Below, one piece after another: positions 22,985-37,100 of a stretch of 64,000 nucleotides of DNA. The first letter of the stretch is position 1. Each line of letters begins with the position of its first letter. The stretch is taken from assembly GCA_037074765.1 (NCBI GenBank), contig JBAMDO010000035.1:1-64000 (forward strand). The letters run 5' to 3'. A program made the position numbers and the translations under genes. The DNA is from Mansonella perstans (taxonomy: Eukaryota > Nematoda > Chromadorea > Rhabditida > Onchocercidae). Below the pieces are notes generated by a model. The model did not search any database. It saw only the letters and a list, made by a program, of their open reading frames with translations, and was not told where the DNA came from.

Positions 22985-23224
22985 TCAAAACTTGTTTCGG
23001 ATAGCTGCATCATAAGATGAATCTCCGTGCAGAAGAAAACTTTCAACGGACAAATTTTCCACACTTTTCAGATTAATTACTGTTGTTGTGAAACATATGA
23101 AGAGAGCAACATATCTTTTAGTTACTTCAACTTCGATTTTGATAAACAACATGTACAAAATAATCTGATCTGATTCTTGCGAAGATCCTTGAATATAAAA
23201 TTCTACTTTTGAAAGATTTGACAT
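22985..23224 (-). pseudogene. Integrase fragment of the old Pao/BEL element
   Basis: KRYVALFICFTTTVINLKSVENLSVESFLL aligns position by position with the younger element's [18 protein letters not shown] segment of the integrase core. The reading ends in stops on both sides. Confidence 0.8.
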
Positions 23225-24422
23225 GGTTGGCAGTTTAAAAGGCTTAATTATCCAACGTTTGCATCTCGTTCAGTTTGCTGTAACGCGTTTCATTTCTATT
23301 CGTCCTTTCCGTATCCAAAATTTATGCCTCATTTCCGAAAAGAATATATGCGACTTCGGCATTTGCGATTTCATGTTGTTGTTATATCAGATCAGAAGTT
23401 TGGTAATTGCATTATGCCTGGGTAAGTAGCTGGATATTTGCTGTCGTCATCTAGTTTCGAATTTTCCAATCGACATTGTGATCTCCATAATTTCAGGTCA
23501 TTGTAGTACAGATTGCATATTTCTTTTTCTTCCTCCTTGAGTCCTTCCGTCTGCACTTTCTAACTAGCACCCATTTGGCTAATTTATAATCCTCCGACGT
23601 TAATCGTTTTACTTGATGATGCCGACATCGGGCTGTGAGTTTAATAAAAAAATAAATTTAACAGCCCAAATGGCAATTTTCACAAGCCTAGATCACTTGC
23701 TGAACCAACTGGCATCTACAGTCGAAAATTGTGTTACCTCACTTGTTTGAGAGGTAACCTTTGCAAGGATTCCTTCTTCCCATTTACTGATATTTTCATT
23801 AGGGCCATCCGTTTTCGGGACGATAACCCTCCCATCATAAGCTTGCATTGTTTAAGTGTTTGCGAGAGAAAGTCCTTTAGTTGCAATATCGACTGGATTA
23901 TCTTCACTTAATATCAAAAGAAGAAATTTATCTCTTGTATTTCTTTTGCCTAGTTTTGAACTTAGGTAGTAGTTTTGATCGATTTTGTATCCATTATAAT
24001 GTGCATTTCGAATCCGACCACAACACTACTTGGGATTTTTCCCAAATCCAATTGCTTTATAACAAAGTTAGCGGCTCATATACCAGTAAGTATTGCTAGC
24101 AATTCCATACATTTTTATAACTTTGGTTAGAGCGAGTCTTGATTTGGCGAAGAGTAATTGCACTATTTCTTTCGTCGATATATTTATTTAAAATGTATAC
24201 CACTGCTGAATATGCAACATTTGATGCGTTCGTGAAGATGTGGAGTTGTTGATTTAAAAGCTTTGTGGCTAGCCTCGATATTTTATTTTTGAGCTATTCC
24301 TTTGCAAGAGATTGCCATGCTTTTTATTGTGTTCATCGAAAATTTAATCCCAAAAATGATTTCTTTTTCATAAGTTTTGAAGAAATAATTTTAATAGATC
24401 ATTGCGAAGACTAAAAATCCTA

Positions 24423-24675
24423 AAGGATCATATTACAAAGCAATGAATTTCAAGGATCATATTACAAAGCAATGAATTTCATTTGATGAATTCTTGTTCA
24501 ATTCATATTTCAATGTCAACAAAATTCTCATTGTTTCTTTGCTCAAATGATATCGAGAATTTCTGTTGCATCTCCTTCGATTGATGAATTCTTGTTCAAT
24601 CCATATTTCAATGTCACTCTCATTGTTTCTTTGCTCAAATGATATCGAGAATTTCTGTTGCATCTCCTTCGATTC
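24423..24675 (+). repeat. Two local tandem duplications inside the old pol region
   Basis: A 29-bp unit (AAGGATCATATTACAAAGCA...) is repeated at 24423 and 24452. A unit of about 98 bp beginning GATGAATTCTTGTTCAAT is repeated at 24485 and 24583. Confidence 0.85.
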
Positions 24676-26510
24676 TAACTTATTTCGGTATCATCTTATA
24701 CTTCAATAAGATCGCTAATATTCATCGCTGCATTCCTAAAAATATCCTTTATTTGCTGATATTTGTTTATGGTTTCCTTTTTTCCATTTGCTAATATATG
24801 ATATTATTCACATATAAATTCCTTTTGATTTCTAGTGCTGTTTGGCTTCCGATCATCTCTATAAGATGATTGAATGTTATTGCTAGCAAAAATGACGATG
24901 GATTATTCCAAAGGGAACTCTTTTAAAACAATGACATTTTAGGTTCTCCTCTGTAACCGCATATTTAATATCTTTTACCTAGAGGGGATCCGGTATAGTT
25001 CATTGATGCAATTCCAATTGTAAAAATGCCTTCTCGACATCCGCTATGATTACATTTTTCATCATTGAAAAGCGCAGTAATATTTCTGCTAAGTTTAGAA
25101 GCATGATAGATCTGTGTTATAATAAGATTTCGTTTAAAATTTTTATTCCTTTCATGTATCGAAGCATCTTGGACTATTCTAATTTTCGTTATAGGTTTAT
25201 GCGAGGATATTGATTTAGTTGATCTTGAATCATTTCGTTGTTGTACCGTCGAAGTATCTCTTCATTGTTCTGAAATCTTTTGATCAGAAGTTTTCAAACG
25301 TCCAAAGTAAAATCCATAATGCTTTTTTAGTTTGTTCTTCGAATCTTTCCAAGGCTTCAAACTCGACTTCTCTTAAATTGCTCAAGAGCTTGCTCATTGT
25401 CGTTTTCATTGGATATCCATCAGTTCTAACTTCCGGAAGCAGTCGATGTCTTTGTAGCTCGTTACACTAGCCACATATGATATGGATGAGCTCATTGATG
25501 CAGCATTTGCTTTGCGATTACTATTTATATATCCATTTCCTATCATTGGTCCTCAATAACACGAATCTTGATGTCATTTCTTGTGCTTCATCTAGTTCGA
25601 TGAACTTGAAGAAGTCTTCAACTCTAATTAGTATTTCGGATTTCTTCCAGTAATCATTTATCCCTTTCAAGTTTTTTTCTTTCCGTTATAGAACTGATAT
25701 TTTCGTCATTAATTGCGATTACTTTCAATTTCTTTGTGAGATGCTCAATTACATTAATCTCGCAAGTTATGATTTCCGTCTTTCCGATTTTCACATCAAC
25801 TTTTGTTTTATTGAAGTTTCATTTCTTCGATAATTTGTTGCCGAATAAAGCAATACTTAATCTCTTCTGTCTTTTGTCCCTTCAATGTGTAACCCTTTTA
25901 ACAAATTAATTGAAATGAATGATAATTGAAAGTTCAAGTCAAATAGCGCCAACACTTTTGTTTGAAATTTTGAAACTTCTAGATTTGTAACGTTAATTTC
26001 CTTACACAGAAGTAAGATTCTTTTACTTTTTGGTCATTCTCGCTCAGCTACTACTTTTTGGTCATCCTCTACTTTGTCACTTTTGACTTCAAATTTTTTC
26101 TCGCAATTTTTTTGCGTTTAGTTTACGTAACGTTGAATTATGTCTTACGTTTGCAATGAAAGCATATTTTTTTTTTAGTTTTCAAGCAATTTTTTTGCTA
26201 TATTACCCTTCTGTAAACAATTCAAGCACGCATCGATTATTTTCAAGATGTTCCATCTGTTTGCTTTGCCGTTTGTTAGACTTGATCCAATTGTTTTCGA
26301 GCGTTCCATTAGCTTAGTTGCTTTATCGTATAATTGACATGAAATTCGTCATCTCTATAATTCTCGTTCCAAAATGAACAAGGATTTTTGCATTTTATTA
26401 GTTTCATTATATTTTCTTGAATTTATGATCATTTTACTATCATTTCGCTTGCGCTGCTTAATTGCTGCCAAAGTAGACATCTTCTTCTCCAGCATTACTC
26501 GTAGCACTAA

Positions 26511-27145
26511 AAAATTTGTTGTGAAATATTTTCTGCGGACGAAATCCTCCAGTTGAACCGTATGTGAGGGCACAAACTTTTGTAGCTTACTTACTTTCGA
26601 TGGCTCAACTTTGTGTTGATACTTGTCTCAGCCTCAATTTGAACTTGGTTGATTTATTGCCAAGTACTAATAGAGTGGTACTATGTAATACAAAATAACT
26701 ATAATCAAAAATGAGCGGAATGGTGGTGAGAATTAAAGGAGAGCACTTTAACAAATGATGATGGAATAAAAGAACAAAGTGAAGAGTAAAAAGAAGCTGT
26801 CGAAGGATGATGTAAAAGGATTGATGACAAAGTTTTTGGGTAGATGTCATTCTTTATAGTGAAGATAAGTGGATTTGGTTTACAATATTTTCATATAACT
26901 TTTAGACGTTAAGCGGAAGATGATTCTTCCAACTTTTCTTGACAATCACATGTAGAGGATGTTAAGGGTCAAAGGTTACAATATTTTGACATGAATTATT
27001 TTGGTTGTAAGCGAAAGGTCCTTACAGTGTGATGATGACATATAATTTTGGACAAGGGATTTACCAAATCATTTATTTTATAAGTATTTTAATTTGAAAC
27101 AATTAATACTAGAAAATTGTATTACAACTCTCGAAAATTTTCCGA
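26511..27145 (-). repeat. 5' LTR of the old Pao/BEL element
   Basis: Diverged copy of 22115-22667, longer by small insertions. Just inside it on the minus strand lies MLEKKMSTLAAIKQRKRND, a plausible gag start for a Pao element, which sets the orientation. Confidence 0.72.
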
Positions 27146-27275
27146 CAACTTTCAACATCAAGTAAAGATTTTTCAAATGACACTGTTTTTACTAACATTT
27201 TTTAATGTTGCAGCAATATGTTGGGAGAAATTTTCCATAACTTTTTTCCATTCATCAATGCTTAGTTGATAATTA

Positions 27276-27670
27276 CTGACCTCAACTTAGCCGTGATAAC
27301 CCGCTGAATTTAAGTATATAATTAAGCGGAGGAAAAGAAAACTAACGAGAATTTCCTTAGTAACGGCGAGTGAAAAGGAAAAAGCCCAACGCTGAATCCA
27401 ATAGATAATTAACTACGTGGAAATGTTGCATATAGGTGTAACTATCCGTAACATAATTTTACGCCTAAAGTCCTCCTCGAGCGAGGCCATAACTTTTCTC
27501 CAACAATCCTACGTTACGACCTTATTATTTCTTTCATTGATTGTTATTTTACTCTTTAAGTGATCGATCAATCATTGTTTCGTCAGTCGTATCATGATAA
27601 TGATGCTGATCTATTTTAAATTATTATACTGTAATCTACAAATATAGCTTTCAGTTATTTCCTGCTCGCA
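27276..27670 (+). rRNA. Diverged fragment of the 5' end of 28S rRNA (pseudogene)
   Basis: It begins GACCTCAACTTAGCCGTGAT, followed by AACCCGCTGAATTTAAG, AATTAAGCGGAGGAAAAGAA, CTTAGTAACGGCGAGTGAA and AAAGCCCAACGCTGAATCC. These are the start of eukaryotic large-subunit rRNA and its D1 region. Similarity continues more weakly (GGAAATGTTGCATATAGGT; CCTAAAGTCCTCCTCGAGCG) and fades by about 27650. Many substitutions to A/T and no 5.8S/ITS or rest of 28S show it is a dead fragment. It starts only 130 bases from the outer end of an LTR. Confidence 0.88.
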
Positions 27671-30443
27671 AGCGATGTCACCAACTGTTATTTGCTTTTT
27701 TTTCATGGAATAAAATGAAAAAATTGAAATTTTTCATGGAATAAAATGAAAAATTGAAATTTTTTATTGAAAAGAAAATAAAAACTAAATTAACATTTGT
27801 TAACTAAAAAATTATTGTCATTCGAAAGCAAAAGTTGTCATTTATCTTGCATGACAATCACCGTCTTATCGTTTCTTTAATTGTATTATTGGATCTTCAT
27901 AACTATTTTAACACTTATTACCACATTCATTTGATTATAACTGATAAAGAAATGTTAATCAAAACATATGAGAATGCAATTAATTAATTAATTTACATTA
28001 AAATGTCAAGTCGTAATGAATTAATTAATTTACATTAAAATGTCAAGTCGTAATGAATCACTTAATTTGGTTTTTAAATTATTTTGTTGAAACCTTTTCA
28101 AAATTAACATTGCAGCACACTATGATAGTTTGCACTGCACTGACTTTTGTTTTTTAAATAATTGGTAATTGGCAGTTTATGAATATTTCGATTCCATATT
28201 TGATTACTTAATTAATTATTTGTACATTCTTTTTATGCCTAAAACTTAAGCAATAATTGAACATTTATAAAGGAAATTATGAAGAATTTATTTCAAAACC
28301 AAATAATTCAAAGCTATAACTACACTTATTATAAATAGCATAAATTTTTACCTGAAAATTTTCTTTTTTTTCCACCTAATTAATCAGTTTTTAATTTTGT
28401 CCTCCATATTTTCTAAATGATTAAATTAATGTCTTCGTTTTAAATATATTTTTTAAACAAAACTTATTTTACTTTTTTCCCATTCTGTTTACTTATTATT
28501 ACTATTTTACAAATCTTTAAATTAAAAGTTTGCTTTTATAATCATTATATTACTGTTTCAATTAATAAACTTTTGAACAATTGAAAATTTTACTGAATGG
28601 AATTTTTGATTTAATTTTGTTGTTCACAACTATTTGCTGTTTTCTAAAATCAATACTTTTCATGCTTCTGATCAAAAAGTAAGTTAAGTTTATCCTTATT
28701 TTCCAATTTTAATAGAAAGTGATATACCTTCCAATTATTTGTTTTATTTGAAAAGTCACATATTGAGAGGTTGATTTACATTCATAAAAAAAAAAAAATC
28801 AAAAAATTTCTATTTGCCAAAAAAGAACTTTTTTTTAGATTTAAAAATATTGAATATGTACTTTTTGATTTTGTTTGAAAAATTTTTGTGCAACTGTGGA
28901 TTAATGTGAATAAAACAGTCTTAATTAAAGTTGTATAAATTTAATATCAGAAAATGTATTGGGATTCAATATCGGAAAAAACTTTTACAAATTTCTAATC
29001 TACATTTTTTGTTTTATAAACTGTACAATATTATTTTCAAACAAATCGAAGTTCAAAAAATATTTCGTCAGAGAATTTCAATCTTACATTCTTACAAAAA
29101 CAGAATCTTACAAATATTAATTTGAAATTAAAATTAAACTTTTAGAAAACCGGAAAAAGGTTAAAAAGTGAGATTGATCTGAATTGCAAGAATATTTATT
29201 TTTACCATTTTCTTTTTTTTTACTTATAATTTTTTTATAATTCCCACCTATTTTTTGTGGTACTTCGTTGTCATAATTGCACGATCTTATAATAATAACA
29301 TCATTTCCCACGAAGGAGAGAATAGTATATTAAGATCTTAATAACTAAGATATTAATATTAACTAAGATATTAGTATTAAATATTGATAGATATTAAGAT
29401 ATTAATATTAATTAAGATTTTTTAAGAGAATATTAATAATAAGACAATGTGCTTATAAATAGCGCAATTAACTGCTGAATTAACGTTAAAATTAAAATTG
29501 TCAATAGCTAATTATTAGTGTTATGAGTGAAATCGTTTACCAAATTTATGTTTAAGTATTTTGTAATTCTTAATGCATTATTAATAAATGAATTTGAATG
29601 CCTCTTTTCATTATCAAAATAAATTATTTAATTAATTAACATTTCTTAGTATATGTCACAAGACGATTTTTACTGGAATTATTTCATTTTCCATTTCAAA
29701 TTTATGTAATGTCGATGTTAATGCTACATTTTTAACGACTTGCTTTTCTTTTCTTGTCTTTTTTCCGCGACGGCACTTAAAAAATGAACTTTTCAGTCTT
29801 CATTTAATTAAAGCATTATCATTATTTATAATTTTTCAGGTAAAAAGCTGCAAATTTTTTGACTGATGCAATTTTGACCTACAAATACTATGAAAAGTAA
29901 GTGAAACTTTAAAAAAAAAAATTGAACTATGAAGAATAAGTGAAACTTTAAAATTCTCTGGTAACAAATTGCTTCTTTCCTGATTAGTCAGAATATAATT
30001 ATATTTCATAATTTAAGTCAAATTATTTTTTCATAATTAACGTCTTTCTCACCATCTGACTTGCATCATTCGTTTGAAATTAATAATTTTTTCTCAAATT
30101 CAATTTTTTTTTTTTTGTTTAAAAAACGAAAAGAAAATTGAAAAATTAAAACCATAAAATATTATTGCGCAATTTATTGTATTTTTTTTCCTGATCTGAA
30201 AAAAAAGAAAGAAGGAAGAGAGAATTGAGAAAATTTTTTTCTATTTAAATGATTTATATTTGAAGTTTTTTCTTTCCTTTCTCTGTCTTTCTAACATTTA
30301 AAAAAATGAATGAAGCTTTCTTGAAAATTTTCTTTAAAGAAATTTTATCTTTCTATTTTATTTTTATTTTTTTGGCATATACTCTAGTACCATACATCAT
30401 ATAGATATTATATAGCAACAATCCACTATTTTTCTACGTCTCG

Positions 30444-30475
<32 letters not shown>

Positions 30476-31180
30476 GGCCTATACTAATTCTAGTGATTCT
30501 AATAGAACATTTTGCTTACTCTTTTGTTGCTCCAACTGCGAACAAAACATGGGAAGTTTCAATTTTTTTCGAAGAGCATGCAGACCCATTGCTAACTGCA
30601 ATGTTATTTAAATTAAAATGCTCACTACTCCTTACTTTCGGCATATAAATGAAACTTATCTCTGATGACCTTTTGAAGTTTTGACCGAAGATTTTGATAC
30701 CGCTGGCAAATTGCTAAAAAAATTAGCGAGAAAATAAATGAAAATAAAGAATTGAAAATATTTTACTGATTTAATTAATATTAGTTACTTTTATATTATT
30801 AATAAGTAATTTTTATTTCATTTTTCACCGAGTAACAGTTTCGCTTTTTTTATTGCATTTTTAGTGAATGAATAGTTTAAAATTGGTTCATGAGTAAACA
30901 AACTTATATAATTAATTAGTCAATGATTTATGATGCATCATAATTGAAATGGTTATTGATTTTTTAATTGATTTTTAGTGATCTAGTAATAATTTTTTGT
31001 TCAGCAATTAAACAGTGCTTTATCAATAGTAATCAAATTGCTAGAATAGTAACAGAAGAAAACAAAACCTAACTTTTTATAAAAATATTACTTCTGAATA
31101 TGATGCATCCAGAAAATGTTTGGATGATGAATATAATAAAACTTAATATTAATTTACTTTTTTACAGGATGAATTAAATA
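27671..31180 (+). other. AT-rich intergenic region upstream of the arrestin gene
   Basis: No gene recognised. It contains a 37-bp tandem duplication at about 27982-28055 (TTTACATTAAAATGTCAAGT) and poly-T runs such as 30451-30475. Its last bases (TTTTTTACAG at 31167) form an acceptor 13 bases before the arrestin ATG, so the promoter or a 5' UTR intron must lie here. Confidence 0.55.
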
Positions 31181-34100
31181 ATGACTAAGCTGGATAAATT
31201 CGATATTGAATTTGATAATGCTGAAAGTGCCTATTTTGCTGGACAAGAAGTATCCGGAAAGGTAGGATTCATCGATCATTTCATTTACTGCTTTATTCAT
31301 TTAAGCATAATTGCTTAAATAAACATTAGCTTAAAGTATCAACAATAAATTTTGGAAAAATTTGCCGGAGAATTTGCACTTCAAAATATTTCAAATTTTA
31401 GCATTGTATACATTTGAACGAATTTCGCAAAAAAACCAAAAATATTGCTTTAAACTTCCAGAACTTTAGCGCAAAAGTTGAGTCAAAAAATGAATTTACT
31501 ATCGTTTTTTTTAAAAATTATTCGGTTAGTACAAAAATTGAACTTAAACATAGTTTTATTAATTATATCAGTCAAAAGTAAAAATATTGAAAATTAATCC
31601 AAGTTTTTTTGCTGAAAGTCGGCTAAATGATCAACGATTTTACTAGCAACCTTTTCATGCTAATTCTGAAAAGAAATGGCAGTTTTCTTTGATTGCTCCA
31701 AATTTGATCACTGTAAAATTTTTAATGACTAATTACAAAAATTTTTAAAGATTTAAAATTCTAGTTTGCTAATTGAGTGTTACTTTTTTTGGAATGTTTT
31801 TCATTTTTCTTTTTCACTATTGCATTTTACAAACACAATTCCAACAGAATAAGCTGTTGCAATAAATTGCTGTTAAAAAACTTTTCCGACTTATTTTTTA
31901 AACTCATTAAAAAACTCATTCCAGTTTCTTAGTCTTTTTCAATTGTTTATTTTTCTGTAGGCTAATGAAATAAACAATTATTGGACAAAAAAGAAAAATA
32001 TAATTGGAAAGAATGCATTTAATAATTGCACATACTTATTTGACTGCAAAAAATTACAATTTATTAATTTTACAAACAAATTAATTAACTTTTGAATGAG
32101 CTTATTTCCAGGAAAAAGCTTAAATATAATATTTAATAAAAATGTAATGTGTAATAAATTAAAATTATGATAATGAAAAAATTTTTCTAAAAATGATTCA
32201 TATAATAACGCATAATAAAATAACATATAGGAAATTTTTTTTTTCTCTCTCTCTCTCAAGATATATGTTTTTCGTTTGACAAATTAAATTTAAATCAATG
32301 AAAACTTGATGAAATAAGATTATTTACTGTTTGTAGGTTATAATTGAAAATAAGGAACCAAAGAAAGTAAGCGAAATATTATTGGAACTTAAAGGACGAG
32401 CTAAAACATATTGGACAAAACATTCAGGTATTAAATATATACATCTTTTTTCCCTAACAATTAGAAATGATTTATTACAAATAAATTTATGAAATAATGT
32501 GAAGATGGAAAAGATTTCTAAAAATTATTTTGATAGTAAAACTAGAAAAAGTAATGGTAGGATTAAAAAGAGGGAAATTTTGCTAAATCTTTTCATTTGA
32601 TTTAATTTTTAATTTTTTAATGAATATTACTGTATAGTATAGAAATAAATTTGCCAAAACTCTTGGATTTTTTGCTTTCCTTCTTTTTATACTTTCTGCA
32701 AAATTTTTTTTTAAATATTGATTCAGTTCTTTTTCAGGCAAATCTCGAATGCATTGTAGTCAGGCGGAACCGTATTTTTGTGAACAGTTTAATACTTGCT
32801 ATACACATCAATTTAACAAATCTATTTCTAGCAATAAAAAAGTCATAAATTATTTTTTACTTTAAAATAAAATCCTTTCGTGATGTCATTTTTACAAGTG
32901 TTGACGTCACATTTTTAAGTGTAATTGCTTCTCATTAGCAATACATAACTTCAAGTTTTTTAGGGTTCCATTTTCTATTCATGACAAATTAATAATCTAC
33001 TTCAAATTCAAACTTATTAGTTTCATACTTTCAAGTGCAATTCATGAATTCATGCTTATTAATGTAGTAAAAATTATTACACTGAATAATTTATTCAAAT
33101 TATATTAGATAAAAAAGGCATGTTGAAAAAATATTTGAATTTAATATAATTCGATTATTAAGATTTCTGGAATATTTTTAAAATTCAGTACTTTTTTGAC
33201 GTATTTTTCTTTTTGAACTTATGTAGGAAATTTGTTATATTTAAAATTGATAAAAAATAAAGAATTTGTTCTTTTTTTGTTTTGAGCTTTTCCCAGTTTT
33301 TTAGGAGCGAATTTTACCAAATGGAAGACATGAAATACCATTTTGTTTTACTTTGCCAAAAACTTTACCGACATCGTTTGAAGGAGAATTCGGCTTCATT
33401 AGATATACATGTAAAGCGATTTGTGAATGTCCATGGGATGTTGACATTATATCAAAGCGAGCATTTACTGTGATCGGTATTGAGGACATCAATCAAGATC
33501 TCGAGGTAGTGTAAGTTTTATCCATCATTACTACTGATACGTCATTAATCACTACTTTTTCAAAATGAAAATAATAATCATGATCATAAAATTTATGATT
33601 ATTATTATCACAAATTATTCATTTTTTGGTTAAAATATATTGATATTAAATATAAAAGTTAATTCATTAACTGCTGAGGATGTTAATCGTAATTTTCGAG
33701 GTGTTTTTTTTTTTCAAATTAATCAATTGCTATATTTTTTAATTTTTGTATTAATTGATTGTTTTGTTATTGTTATTGTTGCTACTTTTTTTATCTTTGA
33801 AAAGAATTATTTGAAAATTTAATAAAATACGAAAAATATTTTTGACAGGTTGGTGAATTTAAAATTATTTGAATGATAAGCGAACAGCTTATATAATTTG
33901 ATTAAATGAAAAGATAAAATCAATTGAATGACTGAAAATAATCTATGAATTAAATTTTTGTCTTTTTAATAGGCAATGGGACCAGTCTGTGAAACAGAAT
34001 GTATCTCATCGATGAAATTTTGCTGTCATAAGCAAGGTTCTATAGAGGTAAAAATGTCAGTTGATCGAACTGGATTTACACCTGGTGAAAAAATTGGAAT

Positions 34101-37100
34101 AAATACATTGATAACCAATAATAGCACCAAAATGATTCGATGCTTAACATTGAAAATGAAACAATATGTCGATTATAGGTAATTTCAATTAATTTATTTA
34201 TTTTTATTCATTAATTATTTGCTAATTCTATAATGAGATCATTATTCATTACATATCTTCAGATATGTTTGTTACTTTATTACCTAAAAATTAATATCTG
34301 CATTGCAATTCTGCTGCAGTCTCTTTCTTCTATTTGCCTAGAATCATCAGTCATCTATCGTCACCTGCTATTTCCTGAATGCTTCCATGAAGCTTTTTTC
34401 GTACAATCCTAAATATCCTACTGCACAAAATTATGTGACTAATATCACTATCTTTTCCCCAGTATCGAGACTATGCTGCTGAGAACATAGTAATTTTTCG
34501 GCAGGACATATCTATATGATGAAGGATTAAGACCTTCATTGAATTGTGCAACAGAAGAGCCGCAAAAAGGAGATATAATGACTTCCTTGAAATATAATCT
34601 CAGTTTCGACCATATTGATGATCATCAATGGTTCATCGTGGTTTCCAACCGATAGACATAGAGATACGTCATTCATAACGCTGTTATTACTTCTTTCGGG
34701 AATGGAGAACAATATGAATAAGAAAAAGACAACGCAGAAAAAACTTTACCTTGCTAGTACCTCAAAGTAGGCTTTCCGCTACACTTTTGCGATCCATCTT
34801 TATCCGAATGAGTCCACCTGTAACAAACATGATTGAAGTATCTGTTTTAAATGTTTGCTTGCAAAGACAAGCTTAATAGCAATTAATAACTTGAATGCTT
34901 AATTTGAATTATCTTAAATGAATGATTCATATTCGCAAATTTTATTTTTATTTTTATTTCACCTTTACAACTTATTCATTCTTTAATGTTGCTGGTTTTT
35001 GATTGAAAATTAGCAGCTTCCATCACTCTTTTCGATATCGAAAATAGATGCACACTATTTTGATTTTTCAATATTAATATTTAAGTACTTGAAAACACTG
35101 GTAGATTTTTGATTCAATTATTAATTTTCAAATACAATTTGGATTTAAAGAGTTTATATAAAAAGTTTATTATTAATCATGAGTCGCCAGAATAAAGCTT
35201 AGAAATTCATAAACTTTTTCTGGAGAAGCGGATTTTTAAATTCTATTTTAAAATAATAAACCACTAATAAAACCATTAAAAATCTTTCGATAACATGGCA
35301 ATCAGTAATGATAGATTACTTATGCATGCAGTCTAATTAAGTTTTTAAATTTGTCTTATTTCATCCATGTAGAAACATTAAAAAAAAAAAGCAATTTATT
35401 TGCTTAAAGCAAAACTTAAGGCAAATTGTTTGTTTTAAGTTTGTTTAAAAACTAAATTTTATTTGCTTGTTTTTTTAAAAATTTTCCTCTAATTCAAAAT
35501 AAGTAAGAAGTTCAAAAAGATCGATCAGTTACTGTTTAGAGCGAAAACATTTGCTGGCGATGAAGCAATGAAACAATCTAGTCGGATAATTGTGAAGAAA
35601 GAAAAAGGTGACATCGCCTCACATTCAACATTTGCGTGGACAAACGAAATAATTGATGTGCCTCCCGTTCCTCCAAGATTATCGCGGTGTAAAATTATAC
35701 AAAATACTTATATGATTGAATTAGATGTATGTTTTTCCTTGCTTCTCATTTTGTTAAATTTAAAAATGCTTCAGTTTTTCAAATTTAAATTTATAAACTA
35801 ATAACTTGGAATTCTCTTGAAGTCAACAATAAAACAAAATAAAAAAATAGTTAATATATTTCTTCAACAGATCGAAATGCATTTGATATATTTCTGCTTT
35901 CTTTTTTTAAATTGTAATTAATATCGGCGAATTTAACATTTAATTTGAATTATTATTATAAATTGAACAAATGGATTAAATGCAAAGAACTCTTGAAAAT
36001 CTTTCACTAATTGCACCCTTTCTTGAAGCTTATAAAAAATTTTTCAGCTTAAAAACTTAAATTTTTAGGTCGATGGTAATACAACAATTGTAATACCAAT
36101 ACAAATAGGCACAATACCTTGTTTAGCAACTTTATTTCAATCACCAAATTTGAAAGGACAGCAAAAAAGTGGTGATGAAAATCATAGAGTAAATGGTGAT
36201 TTGACAGTAAATGAAGCCTCATCCATAAATACAAATAAGACAAAAATACAGGTTATCCTTAATTTGTGAAATATATAATGGTTTAGAAAAATTTATATTA
36301 GTAATTTTAACAAATTTCATAATTATAAGTAAGATTGGAAATTAATTAATTCACTTGTAGTAATTTATAATAAATTTCCTGTATTATGTACTTGAATAAG
36401 AATTTTGGTATTATTAAAAGTTTTTTGCAATCTTCTGTTGAATGGTAATAGTATCATTACTCTTGTTAACACTTTCTTTTTCTAGGTTACCATAACAACT
36501 GAAAATGGCCAAACATTAGATAATACAAATGAAACAGATGAATTGAGCCCAGATATGGAACTGATGTTAGAGTCTAAGAAACGTGTACGTATACCAAGTT
36601 CTATTTTGAGTGAACTTTATCCAAAACTTCCAAATCCATATTACAGGTAAAATAATAATAATCGTTCATTTGCCTTTGTTTGATGACACCTATAAAAAGC
36701 GAAAAAACACTATCTTTTAATTGAAAAATTAAATTAAATGAGAAAAATCTTCTGTTCGAAGTTTGTTGTAGTTACTCTTTTTAGTTATGTAATTGCACAA
36801 GTTGAATTGAAGAAGTTGAATATTCATCAATACATCAGATAATCAAAAAGAAAATTTGATGTATGAAATTTTAATTTCACTGCTACACTAATCGTATACT
36901 GCTAAATCGCGTCATTTTTGGTAATTCTCAAGTTATTCAAGCTTGAAAAAAAATATTTTCTTTAAGAAGCAAAATTGAATTTGCTAACAGTTTCAGCCAT
37001 TTTCTTTATTCTCTTTTGTTTTTTTGTTCTGTGAACATTTTTGAGATCCTGAAATTTTCAACTCAGTTCGATGAATTATTATGAAGTATAAATTACTCTA

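Larger units (their letters stand above)
22115..27145 (-). mobile_element. Old, decayed Pao/BEL LTR retrotransposon
   Basis: Diverged direct repeats (about 22115-22667 and 26511-27145) flank about 3.8 kb of minus-strand pol relics. Recognisable pieces, compared with the younger element in this window: integrase KRYVALFICFTTTVINLKSVENLS (about 23070-23140); RT relics LYVNNII-like near 24800 and DPLGFLVF near 24430; and a gag-like start STLAAIKQRKRNDSK near 26470. Stops and frameshifts occur throughout and no long ORF remains. The internal region carries secondary tandem duplications near 24.4-24.7 kb. Confidence 0.82.
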
